NCBI GenBank assembly: GCA_011390635.1
Contig: JAABSA010000008.1
Span: forward strand, 1-57,281
Length of the DNA: 57,281 nucleotides
Origin: Desulfotignum sp.
Lineage (GTDB): Bacteria > Desulfobacterota > Desulfobacteria > Desulfobacterales > Desulfobacteraceae
Direction: 5' to 3'
The position numbers and the translations under genes were made by a program. The notes under the pieces were generated by a model. The model was not told where the DNA came from. It was given only the letters and a program-made list of their open reading frames with translations, and made no database searches. Shown one piece after another: positions 26,454 through 33,888 of the stretch (positions within the stretch are counted from its first letter, which is position 1; each line of letters opens with the position of its first letter).

Positions 26454-26651
26454 TCACTCTTTTTTGTCCAAAAATGACGGCGGCGTGGTGTGTATTTCAG
26501 ATGAGGAACTCTTTTCAGTCTCTGTATTTTTTTTGTCTGTCACCTGACAGGCATTGCGCATTCAGGTGGAAATTCCCATTTTCGGCAGCACATAGATCTG
26601 CAGCAGCAGATAAATTCCGATAAATCCTATAATCAAAAGCATCTCTTTCAT
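26454..26651 (-). CDS. Candidate membrane-anchored selenoprotein (UGA read as Sec)
   Basis: An ATG at 26651 follows a near-ideal AAGGAG with a 7-base spacer. It opens 29 codons encoding one hydrophobic helix (MKEMLLIIGFIGIYLLL...) that ends in VLPKMGIST. The next codon is TGA (26564-26562). The same frame then continues 35 codons to a second TGA at 26456-26454: MRNACQVTDKK and a hydrophilic tail. The TGA is followed 16 bases later by a hairpin with an AGGU loop, as in bacterial SECIS elements (see next entry). Read through, it would be a 65-residue single-pass protein with a U-x4-C pair just beyond the membrane. If TGA is a stop, this is a 29-residue membrane peptide. I do not recognise a named family. 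Confidence 0.6.
26535..26552 (-). promoter_or_regulatory. SECIS-like hairpin after the in-frame UGA
   Basis: On the minus strand CTGTC-AGGT-GACAG (26550-26537) forms a perfect 5-bp stem with an AGGU loop, extended by a G-C pair beyond one mismatch. The loop begins 17 bases after the UGA. In E. coli fdhF the equivalent AGGU begins 18 bases after UGA. A G within the first two loop bases is a general requirement of bacterial SECIS elements. Confidence 0.6.
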
Positions 26652-26823
26652 GTGGCATCTCCTTGAAAAGTGTTTCCATGATAATAAGCACAAAACCCTG
26701 TTGATTCAACCCCGCGGATAAAATGCGCTGCACACCTCCAGGGAGGTCTCAGGACAGAGTGCTGCAGAGCAGGGACGGAAATCTGGTATGCCTGTGGCAA
26801 ATATCCAGGGGTATCAGTAAGGG

Positions 26824-26852
26824 TTGTGCTGGAAAGAACAAATTGATATAAT
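26824..26852 (+). promoter_or_regulatory. Sigma-70-type promoter of fmdB
   Basis: TTGTGC at 26824-26829, a 17-base spacer and TATAAT at 26847-26852 precede fmdB by about 50 bases. The interval 26652-26903 otherwise holds only the divergent upstream regions of fmdB and the candidate selenoprotein gene. Confidence 0.6.
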
Positions 26853-26903
26853 AGATACATTACCAATATCTGCCCCGCATATACATTCACAAGGAGACGT
26901 ACC

Positions 26904-27095
26904 GTGCCGATTTTTGAATACCAGTGTGACACCTGCAAACATGTGTTTGAAAAACTTGTGTTTGCAGGAGATACACCTGACATCACCTGTCCTGCATGCC
27001 ACAGCCATGACATCACCAAAAAAATGAGTGCTGTAAGCTTTATGGGCAAAAGTATGGGCACCTGTGCTGCAGATGCCCCAAAAGGTTTTTCATGA
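26904..27095 (+). CDS. FmdB-family zinc-ribbon protein
   Basis: The 63-residue protein starts at a GTG with AAGGAG eight bases upstream. It has the family opening (PIFEYQC), two CxxC pairs (CDTC and CPAC) forming a zinc ribbon, and the common end (SFMGKSMGTCAADAPKGFS). FmdB-type proteins are widespread small putative regulators; the name comes from amidase regulation in methylotrophs, and no general function is established. It is divergent from the candidate selenoprotein gene. Confidence 0.9.
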   Translation: MPIFEYQCDTCKHVFEKLVFAGDTPDITCPACHSHDITKKMSAVSFMGKSMGTCAADAPKGFS

Positions 27096-27109
27096 GCAAG
27101 TTAATGCAA

Positions 27110-27128
27110 GGACGGCCGTGTGCCGTCC
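27110..27128 (+). terminator. Hairpin after fmdB
   Basis: GGACGGC (27110-27116) pairs with GCCGTCC (27122-27128) around a 5-base loop, 15 bases after the fmdB stop. There is no T run afterwards, so termination is only likely by position. Confidence 0.5.
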
Positions 27129-27277
27129 AGGCTGTATCTTCCAGGCCTTGCTGTGGTACACTTCAAAATAAGCTTGCATAACATGGATATGTGTTTACAA
27201 TAAACACATATTTGCAGCTTTGATGCGTTTTGATAAACCATTTTTTGATAATTACTACTATGATTGGAGACACCCCC

Positions 27278-27802
27278 ATGATTAAAAAACCCCAGAACAT
27301 TTTGTTTGCCTCAGACCTTTCAGTGGATATGAAACAGGTTTTTGAACATGCCGTTGCCATGGCCACCTATTGCGATGCCGATCTGATCGTCCTTCATGTC
27401 ATGGAAGAAGCCAGCCCTTCAGCAGAAAAACAGGTAAAAATGGCATTCGGCGAAAGCCTGTACAGGGATATCAAAGCCAAACACAAATCCGGTGCCAGGG
27501 ACCTGCTCATCGGTAAAAATGTGGATGCCCTGCGGATCCGCCAGGCCATTGCCGGATTTTTCGAAGACAAAGAAAATGCCCCGTCCCATGCCGACTCCCC
27601 CATCAAAAAAATCCTGGTGGCCGAAGGCCGCTCCATTGCAGATGAGATTGTATCCGCAGCTGTTGAAGAAGACTGCTCTTTCATCGTCATGGGTTGCAGA
27701 CAGCAGGGTCTGCTGGCGCAGACCATGGGTGACAAACTGGTACGCAAGGTATTGAAGCGGACCTCTGTTCCTGTATTTGTGGTGCCCCGGGCCAACGCAT
27801 AA
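27278..27802 (+). CDS. Universal stress protein (UspA family)
   Basis: Starting at ATG 27278 (GGAG eight bases upstream) the product is 174 residues. It has the Usp beta-alpha fold: KNILFASDLSVDMKQVFEHA at the start, LIVLHVMEE, and the C-terminal FIVMGCRQQGLLAQTMGDKL, which resembles the G-x2-G-x9-G(S/T) ATP loop. The terminal RTSVPVFVVP is typical. Longer than the common 140-150 residues because of a 30-residue insertion in the middle. It ends 2 bases from the convergent MFS gene. Confidence 0.88.
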   Translation: MIKKPQNILFASDLSVDMKQVFEHAVAMATYCDADLIVLHVMEEASPSAEKQVKMAFGESLYRDIKAKHKSGARDLLIGKNVDALRIRQAIAGFFEDKENAPSHADSPIKKILVAEGRSIADEIVSAAVEEDCSFIVMGCRQQGLLAQTMGDKLVRKVLKRTSVPVFVVPRANA

Positions 27803-27804
27803 GA

Positions 27805-29226
27805 TCAGGATGAGCTGTCATTTTTCATATCTTCCCGGCCCCTGAAAAACGTAACCGGTATGCCAATGGCGGCCATACCGGTGCCTGCGGCCATGACATG
27901 CTTGAATCCTGCCATGAATGCAGGTGCCATGGCAGGAGCATATCCATCCGCCCCGTGTCCCTGAAGGCTGATGAAGCTGGAAAAGATGGCACCTGCCACC
28001 GCCACACCGAAAACCATGCCAAGGTTCCGGGCCGTGGCTGTGGCACCGGAGGCAATACCCCGCTGGTGGGCCGGCACAGCACCCATAATGGCGGTGTTGT
28101 TCGGGGAAACAAACAAAGCCGTGCCGATACCGGCCAGGGCAATGCGCCAGACAACGGCAAAAATCCCCATATCAGGGTGTGAGAACATCAGAAAAAACAA
28201 AGACAGGGCCATGAGAAACATGCCCATGGTGCACAAAATCCTCGATCCCAGCCGGTCCGCCAGGATGCCGGATATGGGGGAAATCACCAGTAAAAACAAA
28301 AACGGCACGATCATCAGGGTTCCTGTTCTGGAAGCGGAAAACCCACAGGGATATGTCAGAAAAAAAGGCATCATGAATACCAGCACAAAAAGGCAGGCAA
28401 AAAGAATGCCTGAAGAAATCAACGGCAGTGTAAACAACCGGATCTTCAAAAGCGCCAGATCAAAGAGAGGATACGCAACGCGTTTTTCATTGTGCACAAA
28501 TGCCAGAGCACACACCGCACCCGCCATCAGAAACAGACCTGATGGCATGGACATAAATCCCCAGTCCGGGGAGCGCACCAGGGCCACAATCAGACAGGTG
28601 AGCATGATCACCAGCAGCAGACTGCCGGTTTTGTCCAGAGGCTCTCTGCTTCCTTTACCGCCGGGCAGCCCCCTGAGCACAACCATCCCTGCCAGCATTG
28701 CCGATATCCCGATGGGTACATTGATATAAAAAATCAGGCGCCAGGAAAAATATTCCAGGATCATCCCCCCTGCCAAAGGCCCCAGCGTTAGTCCTGCAGC
28801 CACCACCGCACCCAGCATGCCCAAGGCCCTGCCCCTTTGCTCTGGCACAAATGCATCCACCACCAGGGCCGGGGAGCAGGCCATGAGCATGGATGCACCA
28901 ATCCCCTGGACCGCCCTGGCAGCAACCAAGCCCTGTGGTGTCATGGCATTGCCGCATAAAAAAGACCCCAGGGTAAATACCAGAAATCCTGCCACATATA
29001 CCATCCGGCGGCCTTTGATATCCGACAGCCTGCCGAATGTGAGAAGCAGAGAAGACACGGTGAGCAGGTAGATCACCACCACCCATTGCACGGTTTTTAC
29101 ATCCGATGCCAAATCTTCCATAATGTAGGGCAATGCCACATTGACAATGCTCGAATCCAAAGTGGACATGAAAATCGACACCCCCACCAGGAAAAACACC
29201 CGCCATTTTTTATCACCCATGACCAT
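27805..29226 (-). CDS. MFS multidrug efflux transporter (DHA2/EmrB-QacA type)
   Basis: The 473-residue protein is strongly hydrophobic, with about 14 membrane segments. The first contains the DHA2 motif LDSSIVNVALPYI; loop 2-3 carries GRLSDIKGRRMVY, and motif C is seen around GPLAGGMILEYFSW. These are hallmarks of 14-helix drug:H+ antiporters. No membrane-fusion partner or regulator lies beside it. Neither possible start (29226 or 29220) has a clear ribosome site. Confidence 0.9.
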   Translation of the reverse strand: MVMGDKKWRVFFLVGVSIFMSTLDSSIVNVALPYIMEDLASDVKTVQWVVVIYLLTVSSLLLTFGRLSDIKGRRMVYVAGFLVFTLGSFLCGNAMTPQGLVAARAVQGIGASMLMACSPALVVDAFVPEQRGRALGMLGAVVAAGLTLGPLAGGMILEYFSWRLIFYINVPIGISAMLAGMVVLRGLPGGKGSREPLDKTGSLLLVIMLTCLIVALVRSPDWGFMSMPSGLFLMAGAVCALAFVHNEKRVAYPLFDLALLKIRLFTLPLISSGILFACLFVLVFMMPFFLTYPCGFSASRTGTLMIVPFLFLLVISPISGILADRLGSRILCTMGMFLMALSLFFLMFSHPDMGIFAVVWRIALAGIGTALFVSPNNTAIMGAVPAHQRGIASGATATARNLGMVFGVAVAGAIFSSFISLQGHGADGYAPAMAPAFMAGFKHVMAAGTGMAAIGIPVTFFRGREDMKNDSSS

Positions 29227-29308
29227 ATGCTTTGTATTCCATTCTTTTTATACCGCCAAGAATATGGTATAACTGACCGGTAAACAAGAAAAATTACAAA
29301 GGAGTTTC

Positions 29309-29692
29309 ATGGCAGCCATTAATGATGTGGTATTGATTTACCTGGAAGACAGCCCTGTATCTTTTGCCAGGGTTGAAAATATTTTGCCCGACCATAAAAA
29401 AGACTGGTTTCAGATCAAGCTTCTGATGCTCCAGATCCCGTTGCAGGTCGTCACCTGGATTCTCAAAGATATTTATATCAATGGCGAAGAATTTCAGATG
29501 AACGGCAAGAAAATGCGGCTGGAACCCATAAAAGCCCCGGCAGAAGAACCAGCCGTTTTTAATGGCGGCAAAAAGAATACCCAAGAACACCCTTTACCCG
29601 ATGCAGACACCCCGAAACAAAACCGGGAGAAGGGCAAAATCATTTCCTTTGCTGATCTGAAGAAAAAAAACCATGGACAAGATCCGGGCTGA
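29309..29692 (+). CDS. Conserved-looking hypothetical protein, 127 residues
   Basis: AAGGAG four bases before the ATG supports a real gene. The N-terminal ~75 residues look like a compact beta domain (VVLIYLEDSPVSFARVENIL, DWFQIKLLMLQIPLQVVTWI); the rest is a charged, proline-containing tail ending in FADLKKKNHGQDPG. No family is recognised. It overlaps the next gene by 20 bases, so the two are probably co-expressed. Confidence 0.7.
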   Translation: MAAINDVVLIYLEDSPVSFARVENILPDHKKDWFQIKLLMLQIPLQVVTWILKDIYINGEEFQMNGKKMRLEPIKAPAEEPAVFNGGKKNTQEHPLPDADTPKQNREKGKIISFADLKKKNHGQDPG

Positions 29693-30593
29693 CATTATTT
29701 CCGCATCCAGGCGGACGGATATCCCGGCGTGGTATACCCCCTGGTTCATGGAGCATATCCGGCAGAAAAATTTTGTGGTCACCAACCCGTTCAACCGCAA
29801 GGCCAGGCAGGTGGCGGTTCATGCTGAAAACACCCACAGCATTGTTTTCTGGTCCAAGAATTTCGGTCCGTTCCTGGATTATGGCGCCCACACCATCCTG
29901 GCAGATATGGGGTTCAACCTGTTTTTCAATTTTACCATCAACTCCCGTTCAGATCTGCTGGAACCGGGCCTGCCTGATTTGGGCACCCGGCTTGACCAGG
30001 CAAAATTTCTTGCACACCGTTTTGGTCCGCAAACGGTTGCCTGGCGGTTTGATCCGGTTTGCTTCTACACGAAAGATGACCTTCCCATTGAAAACAATCT
30101 GGATGATTTTATGTACATCGCCCATGCCATGGCAGGTTTTGGCATCACAACCTGTGTGACCAGTTTTTATGATGCCTACCGCAAAGTTACTACACGCACA
30201 CGTCATCTGGCTAAGACCGGCAAACCTTTCATCCGTTTCATTGAACCCGGGTTTGAAGATAAAAAGCATCTGATCCGAAAAATGGCAGCCCGGCTGGCAG
30301 AAAAACAGATTCAATTGCACCTGTGCTGTGAGGCCGATCTGTATCAAGCCCTTGCACCAGCCTGCACGAATCTCTTTGAAAATGCCTGTATCAACGGGCC
30401 GCTGCTGAAAAAAATCTTCGGGGGAGATCCTGAAATGCGGCGCGATTTCGGACAGCGCACAAAAAAAGGATGCAGATGCACCATTGCCACTGATATCGGA
30501 TCATACCAGGACCATCCCTGTCATCACAACTGTCTGTTCTGCTATGCAAACACAGGCCGGGATACCCGAATCAGACACGGTGATTTTCAATGA
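29673..30593 (+). CDS. DUF1848 family protein with C-terminal cysteine cluster
   Basis: The 306-residue protein has the DUF1848 opening (IISASRRTDIPAWYTPWFM) and the central FWSKNFGPFL. Its C-terminus is rich in Cys (GCRCTIATDIGSY, then HPCHHNCLFCYAN), which could bind an iron-sulfur cluster as in radical SAM-like proteins, although the cluster is at the C-terminal end. The biochemical activity of the family is not established. It is sandwiched with overlaps between a 127-residue hypothetical gene and a Dus gene (ATGA overlap), suggesting a link to RNA modification. Confidence 0.8.
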   Translation: MDKIRADIISASRRTDIPAWYTPWFMEHIRQKNFVVTNPFNRKARQVAVHAENTHSIVFWSKNFGPFLDYGAHTILADMGFNLFFNFTINSRSDLLEPGLPDLGTRLDQAKFLAHRFGPQTVAWRFDPVCFYTKDDLPIENNLDDFMYIAHAMAGFGITTCVTSFYDAYRKVTTRTRHLAKTGKPFIRFIEPGFEDKKHLIRKMAARLAEKQIQLHLCCEADLYQALAPACTNLFENACINGPLLKKIFGGDPEMRRDFGQRTKKGCRCTIATDIGSYQDHPCHHNCLFCYANTGRDTRIRHGDFQ

Positions 30594-31564
30594 AAATAGG
30601 CCCTGTTACCATTCCGGGAAGAACCTTTCTGGCACCCCTTGCCGGTATTACCAACCTGCCGTTCAGACAGCTTGTAAAAGAATGCGGATGTGCCGTGGTC
30701 TGCACTGAAATGGTCAGTGCCAAAGGCCTTTTTTACAATTCTGAAAAAACCGGTACCCTGCTGCGGTCAAACCAGGCAGAAAAACCTTTGTCTGTCCAGA
30801 TTTTTGGAACGGAACCCGATATAATGGCCAGGGCCGCAGCCACCATTGAAGCCATGGGAGTGGCAGATATTCTTGATATCAACTTTGGGTGCAGTGTCAA
30901 AAAAATTGTCAAACAGGGTGCCGGCGCTGCATTGATGCAGGATATGGCAAACAGCCGGGCTATTTTACAGGCGGTGCGAAAAGCCACCACCCTTGCGTTT
31001 ACCATCAAAATCAGATCCGGATGGGACCGATCGGGTGCCCAGGCCATACACCTGGCCCAAATCGCCCAGCAGGAAGGCGTAGATGCCGTTACCCTGCATC
31101 CGCGTACTGCGTCCCAGGGGTTTACAGGGGCTGCAGACTGGGATCTCATCAGGCAGCTCAAGGAAAAAATATCCATCCCGGTTATCGGCAACGGAGATAT
31201 TCAGTCAGTTGCGGATGCCGTGGATATGATGGATCAGACCGGCTGCGACGCCGTCATGATCGGACGGGCCGCCATGACCAACCCCTTTATCCTGCACCAG
31301 GTGGAATCGTTTCTGGACCATGGAAGCTTTCAGGCAGTCGGCATAACCGACATCTTCCGTAAAATGGAGCAGCTCATCTGCCTGTATGCAGCGCATTTTG
31401 GAGAAGAACCCGCCTGCAGAATGCTCCGGGGAAGACTTCCCTGGTTTGTCAAAGGCATGCCCGGATGTGCGACTTTCAGAAGGGATTTATCACAGATCCC
31501 TGCAACAGCAGCGGCCCTGGCATTGATCCAGGATTATGAATATCGCCTCACCAGGTACGTCTGA
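30590..31564 (+). CDS. tRNA-dihydrouridine synthase (DusB-like)
   Basis: The 324-residue protein starts MKIGPVTIPGRTFLAPLAGI, as in DusB/NifR3 proteins. The catalytic Cys region is INFGCSVKKIVKQGAGAAL: the Cys is present but the usual following Pro is Ser. FMN-binding motifs are present (LHPRTASQGFTGAADW, VIGNGDIQS, MIGRAAMTNP). Its start overlaps the DUF1848 stop by 4 bases. It is distinct from the Dus gene at 23339, so this genome encodes at least two Dus enzymes. Confidence 0.93.
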   Translation: MKIGPVTIPGRTFLAPLAGITNLPFRQLVKECGCAVVCTEMVSAKGLFYNSEKTGTLLRSNQAEKPLSVQIFGTEPDIMARAAATIEAMGVADILDINFGCSVKKIVKQGAGAALMQDMANSRAILQAVRKATTLAFTIKIRSGWDRSGAQAIHLAQIAQQEGVDAVTLHPRTASQGFTGAADWDLIRQLKEKISIPVIGNGDIQSVADAVDMMDQTGCDAVMIGRAAMTNPFILHQVESFLDHGSFQAVGITDIFRKMEQLICLYAAHFGEEPACRMLRGRLPWFVKGMPGCATFRRDLSQIPATAAALALIQDYEYRLTRYV

Positions 31565-31595
31565 GTTGCATCAGCGAAAAACAACCCGAAAAGGC

Positions 31596-31624
31596 TTGAC
31601 AAAGGCGGAAAAAAACAGGATATA
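31596..31624 (+). promoter_or_regulatory. Strong sigma-70 promoter of the 31770 gene
   Basis: TTGACA at 31596-31601, a 17-base spacer and GATATA at 31619-31624 give one of the best promoters in the window. The start point would be near 31631, leaving a leader of about 140 bases. Confidence 0.65.
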
Positions 31625-31631
31625 TACGGTG

Positions 31632-31769
31632 AACTTTGAAAAGTTGCCAGTATTCGGAATTTTTCCGAAGCCGAAACAGTATAAAAAAATATAAAAAATC
31701 GAAATCTTACGAATATCAGACCATCGCCATGGTCAAAACAACGACAATACTAAGGAGAGTATGACTTAA
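31632..31769 (+). promoter_or_regulatory. Structured 5' leader with three hairpins and a two-codon upstream ORF
   Basis: Three hairpins follow the start point: AACTT/AAGTT around 31633-31646, TTCGGAA/TTCCGAA at 31653-31669 (7-bp stem, 3-base loop), and GACCAT/ATGGTC near 31719-31734. The AAGGAG at 31753-31758 is best placed for ATG ACT TAA at 31761-31769, a Met-Thr-stop mini-ORF. The real ATG follows immediately at 31770. This could couple or dampen translation. Confidence 0.5.
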
Positions 31770-32597
31770 ATGAATGATTTTTTACAAAGCCTTCGCAACG
31801 GACAGGCGGACAAACCACGGACCCCTAAAACACGCAAGAACTATGACAATTCCTATCAATACAGCAACAATCCCAGATTTCCTTCCTATGGCAACGGCTA
31901 TCAGAACACCAGAAATCCGAACATGAAGCGGCAGCCCATGCCGGCGGGTCCCATGGGGAACCAGATGCCACAGGAAGATCCCGGCATGACCATGCTGGCA
32001 GATGCCATTGAAAACCTGACCAACCATGTTGAAATCCTGGTGAAAAACCAGGAATATCTTACAACAATCCAGGAACGGACAGCAGATATGATGGAACGTC
32101 AGGCGTTTGCCATTGAACGCATCGTGACCCATCTGAGTCTGGATTCTGCAGCACAGACCGATACCCCTGCAGCATATGAAAATTTTGACGAGACCTCACA
32201 GGAATCACAAAAATTTGTGGATACTGTCCAGGCTGATCCATACCGGTCAGCAGATGCCATGGATCAGCCCGCACCCCGAAAAGACAGACAAAAGGCTGAC
32301 GCTGATTTTTTTCCGGAAAATATCCTGACACCCGCTGATCCGGAACAAACAACCAAACGCCGGGTCATCAGAAAACGCAAAAAAGCGGCACCAGCCACCA
32401 AAACAACGTCTGCCGCCTCAACCAATACTGCCCTGCTTCCCAGAGAAGAAGTGATGAATATCATCCAGACCATGCGAAAACAGAATGCCACCTATGACCA
32501 GATTGCCAAACATCTGGTGGGACTTGGACAGCCGACATTCTCCGGTCGCGGGGAATGGCATGCACAGACTATCCATAGACTGTGCAGCAAAAAATAA
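31770..32597 (+). CDS. Hypothetical protein with disordered N-terminus and recombinase-like C-terminal motif
   Basis: The first ~70 of 275 residues are rich in Asn, Tyr, Pro, Gly and Met and probably disordered. Residues about 73-120 form an amphipathic helix (MLADAIENLTNHVEILVKNQ). A basic stretch (TKRRVIRKRKKA) precedes the C-terminal ~50 residues (EEVMNIIQTMRKQNATYDQI, then GQPTFSGRGEWHAQTIHRLC), which resemble the 'find a gap, repeat the helix' element of serine-recombinase-type domains and similar DNA-binding helices. No catalytic recombinase domain is present. A regulatory or nucleoid-associated role is possible. It has a strong promoter and a perfect downstream terminator, so it is a monocistronic, probably well-expressed gene. 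Confidence 0.75.
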   Translation: MNDFLQSLRNGQADKPRTPKTRKNYDNSYQYSNNPRFPSYGNGYQNTRNPNMKRQPMPAGPMGNQMPQEDPGMTMLADAIENLTNHVEILVKNQEYLTTIQERTADMMERQAFAIERIVTHLSLDSAAQTDTPAAYENFDETSQESQKFVDTVQADPYRSADAMDQPAPRKDRQKADADFFPENILTPADPEQTTKRRVIRKRKKAAPATKTTSAASTNTALLPREEVMNIIQTMRKQNATYDQIAKHLVGLGQPTFSGRGEWHAQTIHRLCSKK

Positions 32598-32630
32598 ATA
32601 TCGGTCAGACAGGATCAGGTTACAATGACA

Positions 32631-32664
32631 GGCATCGAAAAAAGCGCTGTCTTTTTTCGATGCC
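32631..32664. terminator. Bidirectional terminator between convergent genes
   Basis: GGCATCGAAAAAA (32631-32643) pairs perfectly with TTTTTTCGATGCC (32652-32664) around an 8-base loop. The A and T runs within the stem serve both directions. It lies between the 31770 gene and the stop of the HNH gene. Confidence 0.85.
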
Positions 32665-32976
32665 TTACGGCTTGTGCCTTTCCATATAGGCATTCCACTC
32701 CCAAGGCAGAAGCTGCTGTTTTTTGGTATTACAGGCTTTGCAGCAGGGAACCAGATTGAATCTTTCAGACCTGCCCCCCCGGGAAAGCGGAATAACATGG
32801 TCCATTGTCAGTTCTCCGGGTAAAAAAGGCTTTGCGCAATAATGGCAGACACCTCTGGCCAGCCTGCGTTTCCACCACTGGCTGTTGCGCAGGTTCCTGG
32901 CTTTGGCCCTTTCTTTTTTCAGAACGGCATCATCCACCAATAAAATCGGGGGGTCTGTATCGGGTGGTTCCATCAT
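32665..32976 (-). CDS. Small HNH endonuclease-type protein
   Basis: The 103-residue protein has the HNH fold: CHYC, then MDHVIPLSRGGRSERFNLVP (Asp-His and the Asn helix) and CCKACNTKKQ. The two Cys pairs would bind structural zinc. It ends the era operon 3 bases after the era stop. Such stand-alone HNH proteins are common in bacterial chromosomes and their targets are mostly unknown; nothing nearby suggests a phage or restriction system. Confidence 0.85.
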   Translation of the reverse strand: MMEPPDTDPPILLVDDAVLKKERAKARNLRNSQWWKRRLARGVCHYCAKPFLPGELTMDHVIPLSRGGRSERFNLVPCCKACNTKKQQLLPWEWNAYMERHKP

Positions 32977-32979
32977 CCC

Positions 32980-33888
32980 TTAATATCCGAATTCGTTCAG
33001 CATACGCTGGTTGCTCACCCAGTCTTTGGTCACCTTGACAAAGAGCTTCAGCAGCACCCGGGTTCCCAGCATTTTTTCCATATCGATTCTGGCCTGGTAA
33101 CCGATACGCGACAGCATGGCCCCTTTTTTACCAATGATAATCCCTTTTTGTGAACTGCGTACCACATGGATGCTGGCATGAATGACGATCAGTTTTTTTT
33201 CCACATCAAAGGCATCCACAGTCACGGCGGAAGAATAGGGAATTTCCATTCCGGTGAGGCGAAACACCTTTTCCCGGATAATCTCTTTCACCAGAAATTT
33301 TTCCGATACATCAGTAAAAACGTCTTCAGGATACAGCCTGGGACCTGACGGGAGATTTTTCTCCACCTCTTCAACGAGCTGTGTCACCTGGATGTTCTGT
33401 GCGGCCGATATTGGTATCACTGCCGTAAAGTCAAACACAGGAGAAAAGGTTTCCACAAGCGTGAACACATCCTGTTTTTTGGCGATATCAATTTTATTCA
33501 ATACCAGGAGGACAGGTTTCTTTGCCTGGTGCAATTGTGCGATAATCTGTTTTTCGGCTGAAAAATTGCGGGAAGACGCATCCACCATGAACACAACCAG
33601 GTCCACATCCGCCACTGCCTGAAGGGCCTGGTCCACGATACGCTTGTTGAGCAGGCTGGTGCTCCTGTGTATTCCGGGTGTATCCACGAAAATTATCTGG
33701 GACCCGGGTCTGTTCACTATTCCCAGAATCCGGTCCCGGGTGGTCTGGGGTTTTTTGGAGGTGATGGAAATCTTCTGGCCCAGTATCCGGTTCAACAGGG
33801 TTGACTTGCCGGCATTGGGTGCGCCGATGATGGCGACAAACCCGGATCGCATATCTTCTTTCATGGTCATCCTTTCTGGTCGTACCAT
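32980..33888 (-). CDS. era: GTPase Era
   Basis: The 302-residue protein has G1 GAPNAGKSTLLN, G3 DTPGIH, G4 NKID and the C-terminal KH domain (GKKGAMLSRIGYQARIDMEK). Era binds the 3' end of 16S rRNA and acts in 30S assembly. It overlaps engB by 22 bases. rnc, its neighbour in many bacteria, lies 7 kb away here and is fused to another domain. Confidence 0.97.
   Translation of the reverse strand: MVRPERMTMKEDMRSGFVAIIGAPNAGKSTLLNRILGQKISITSKKPQTTRDRILGIVNRPGSQIIFVDTPGIHRSTSLLNKRIVDQALQAVADVDLVVFMVDASSRNFSAEKQIIAQLHQAKKPVLLVLNKIDIAKKQDVFTLVETFSPVFDFTAVIPISAAQNIQVTQLVEEVEKNLPSGPRLYPEDVFTDVSEKFLVKEIIREKVFRLTGMEIPYSSAVTVDAFDVEKKLIVIHASIHVVRSSQKGIIIGKKGAMLSRIGYQARIDMEKMLGTRVLLKLFVKVTKDWVSNQRMLNEFGY

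Noticed and set aside
26515-26733. A 72-residue minus-strand ORF overlapping the candidate selenoprotein gene
   Set aside because: It is in a different frame, has no ribosome site, and its peptide lacks family features, while the shifted frame has a strong ribosome site and a clear membrane helix.
32665-32976. HNH gene as evidence of a mobile intron or phage defence system
   Set aside because: It is a compact member of the era operon with no intron boundaries, methylase or phage genes around it.
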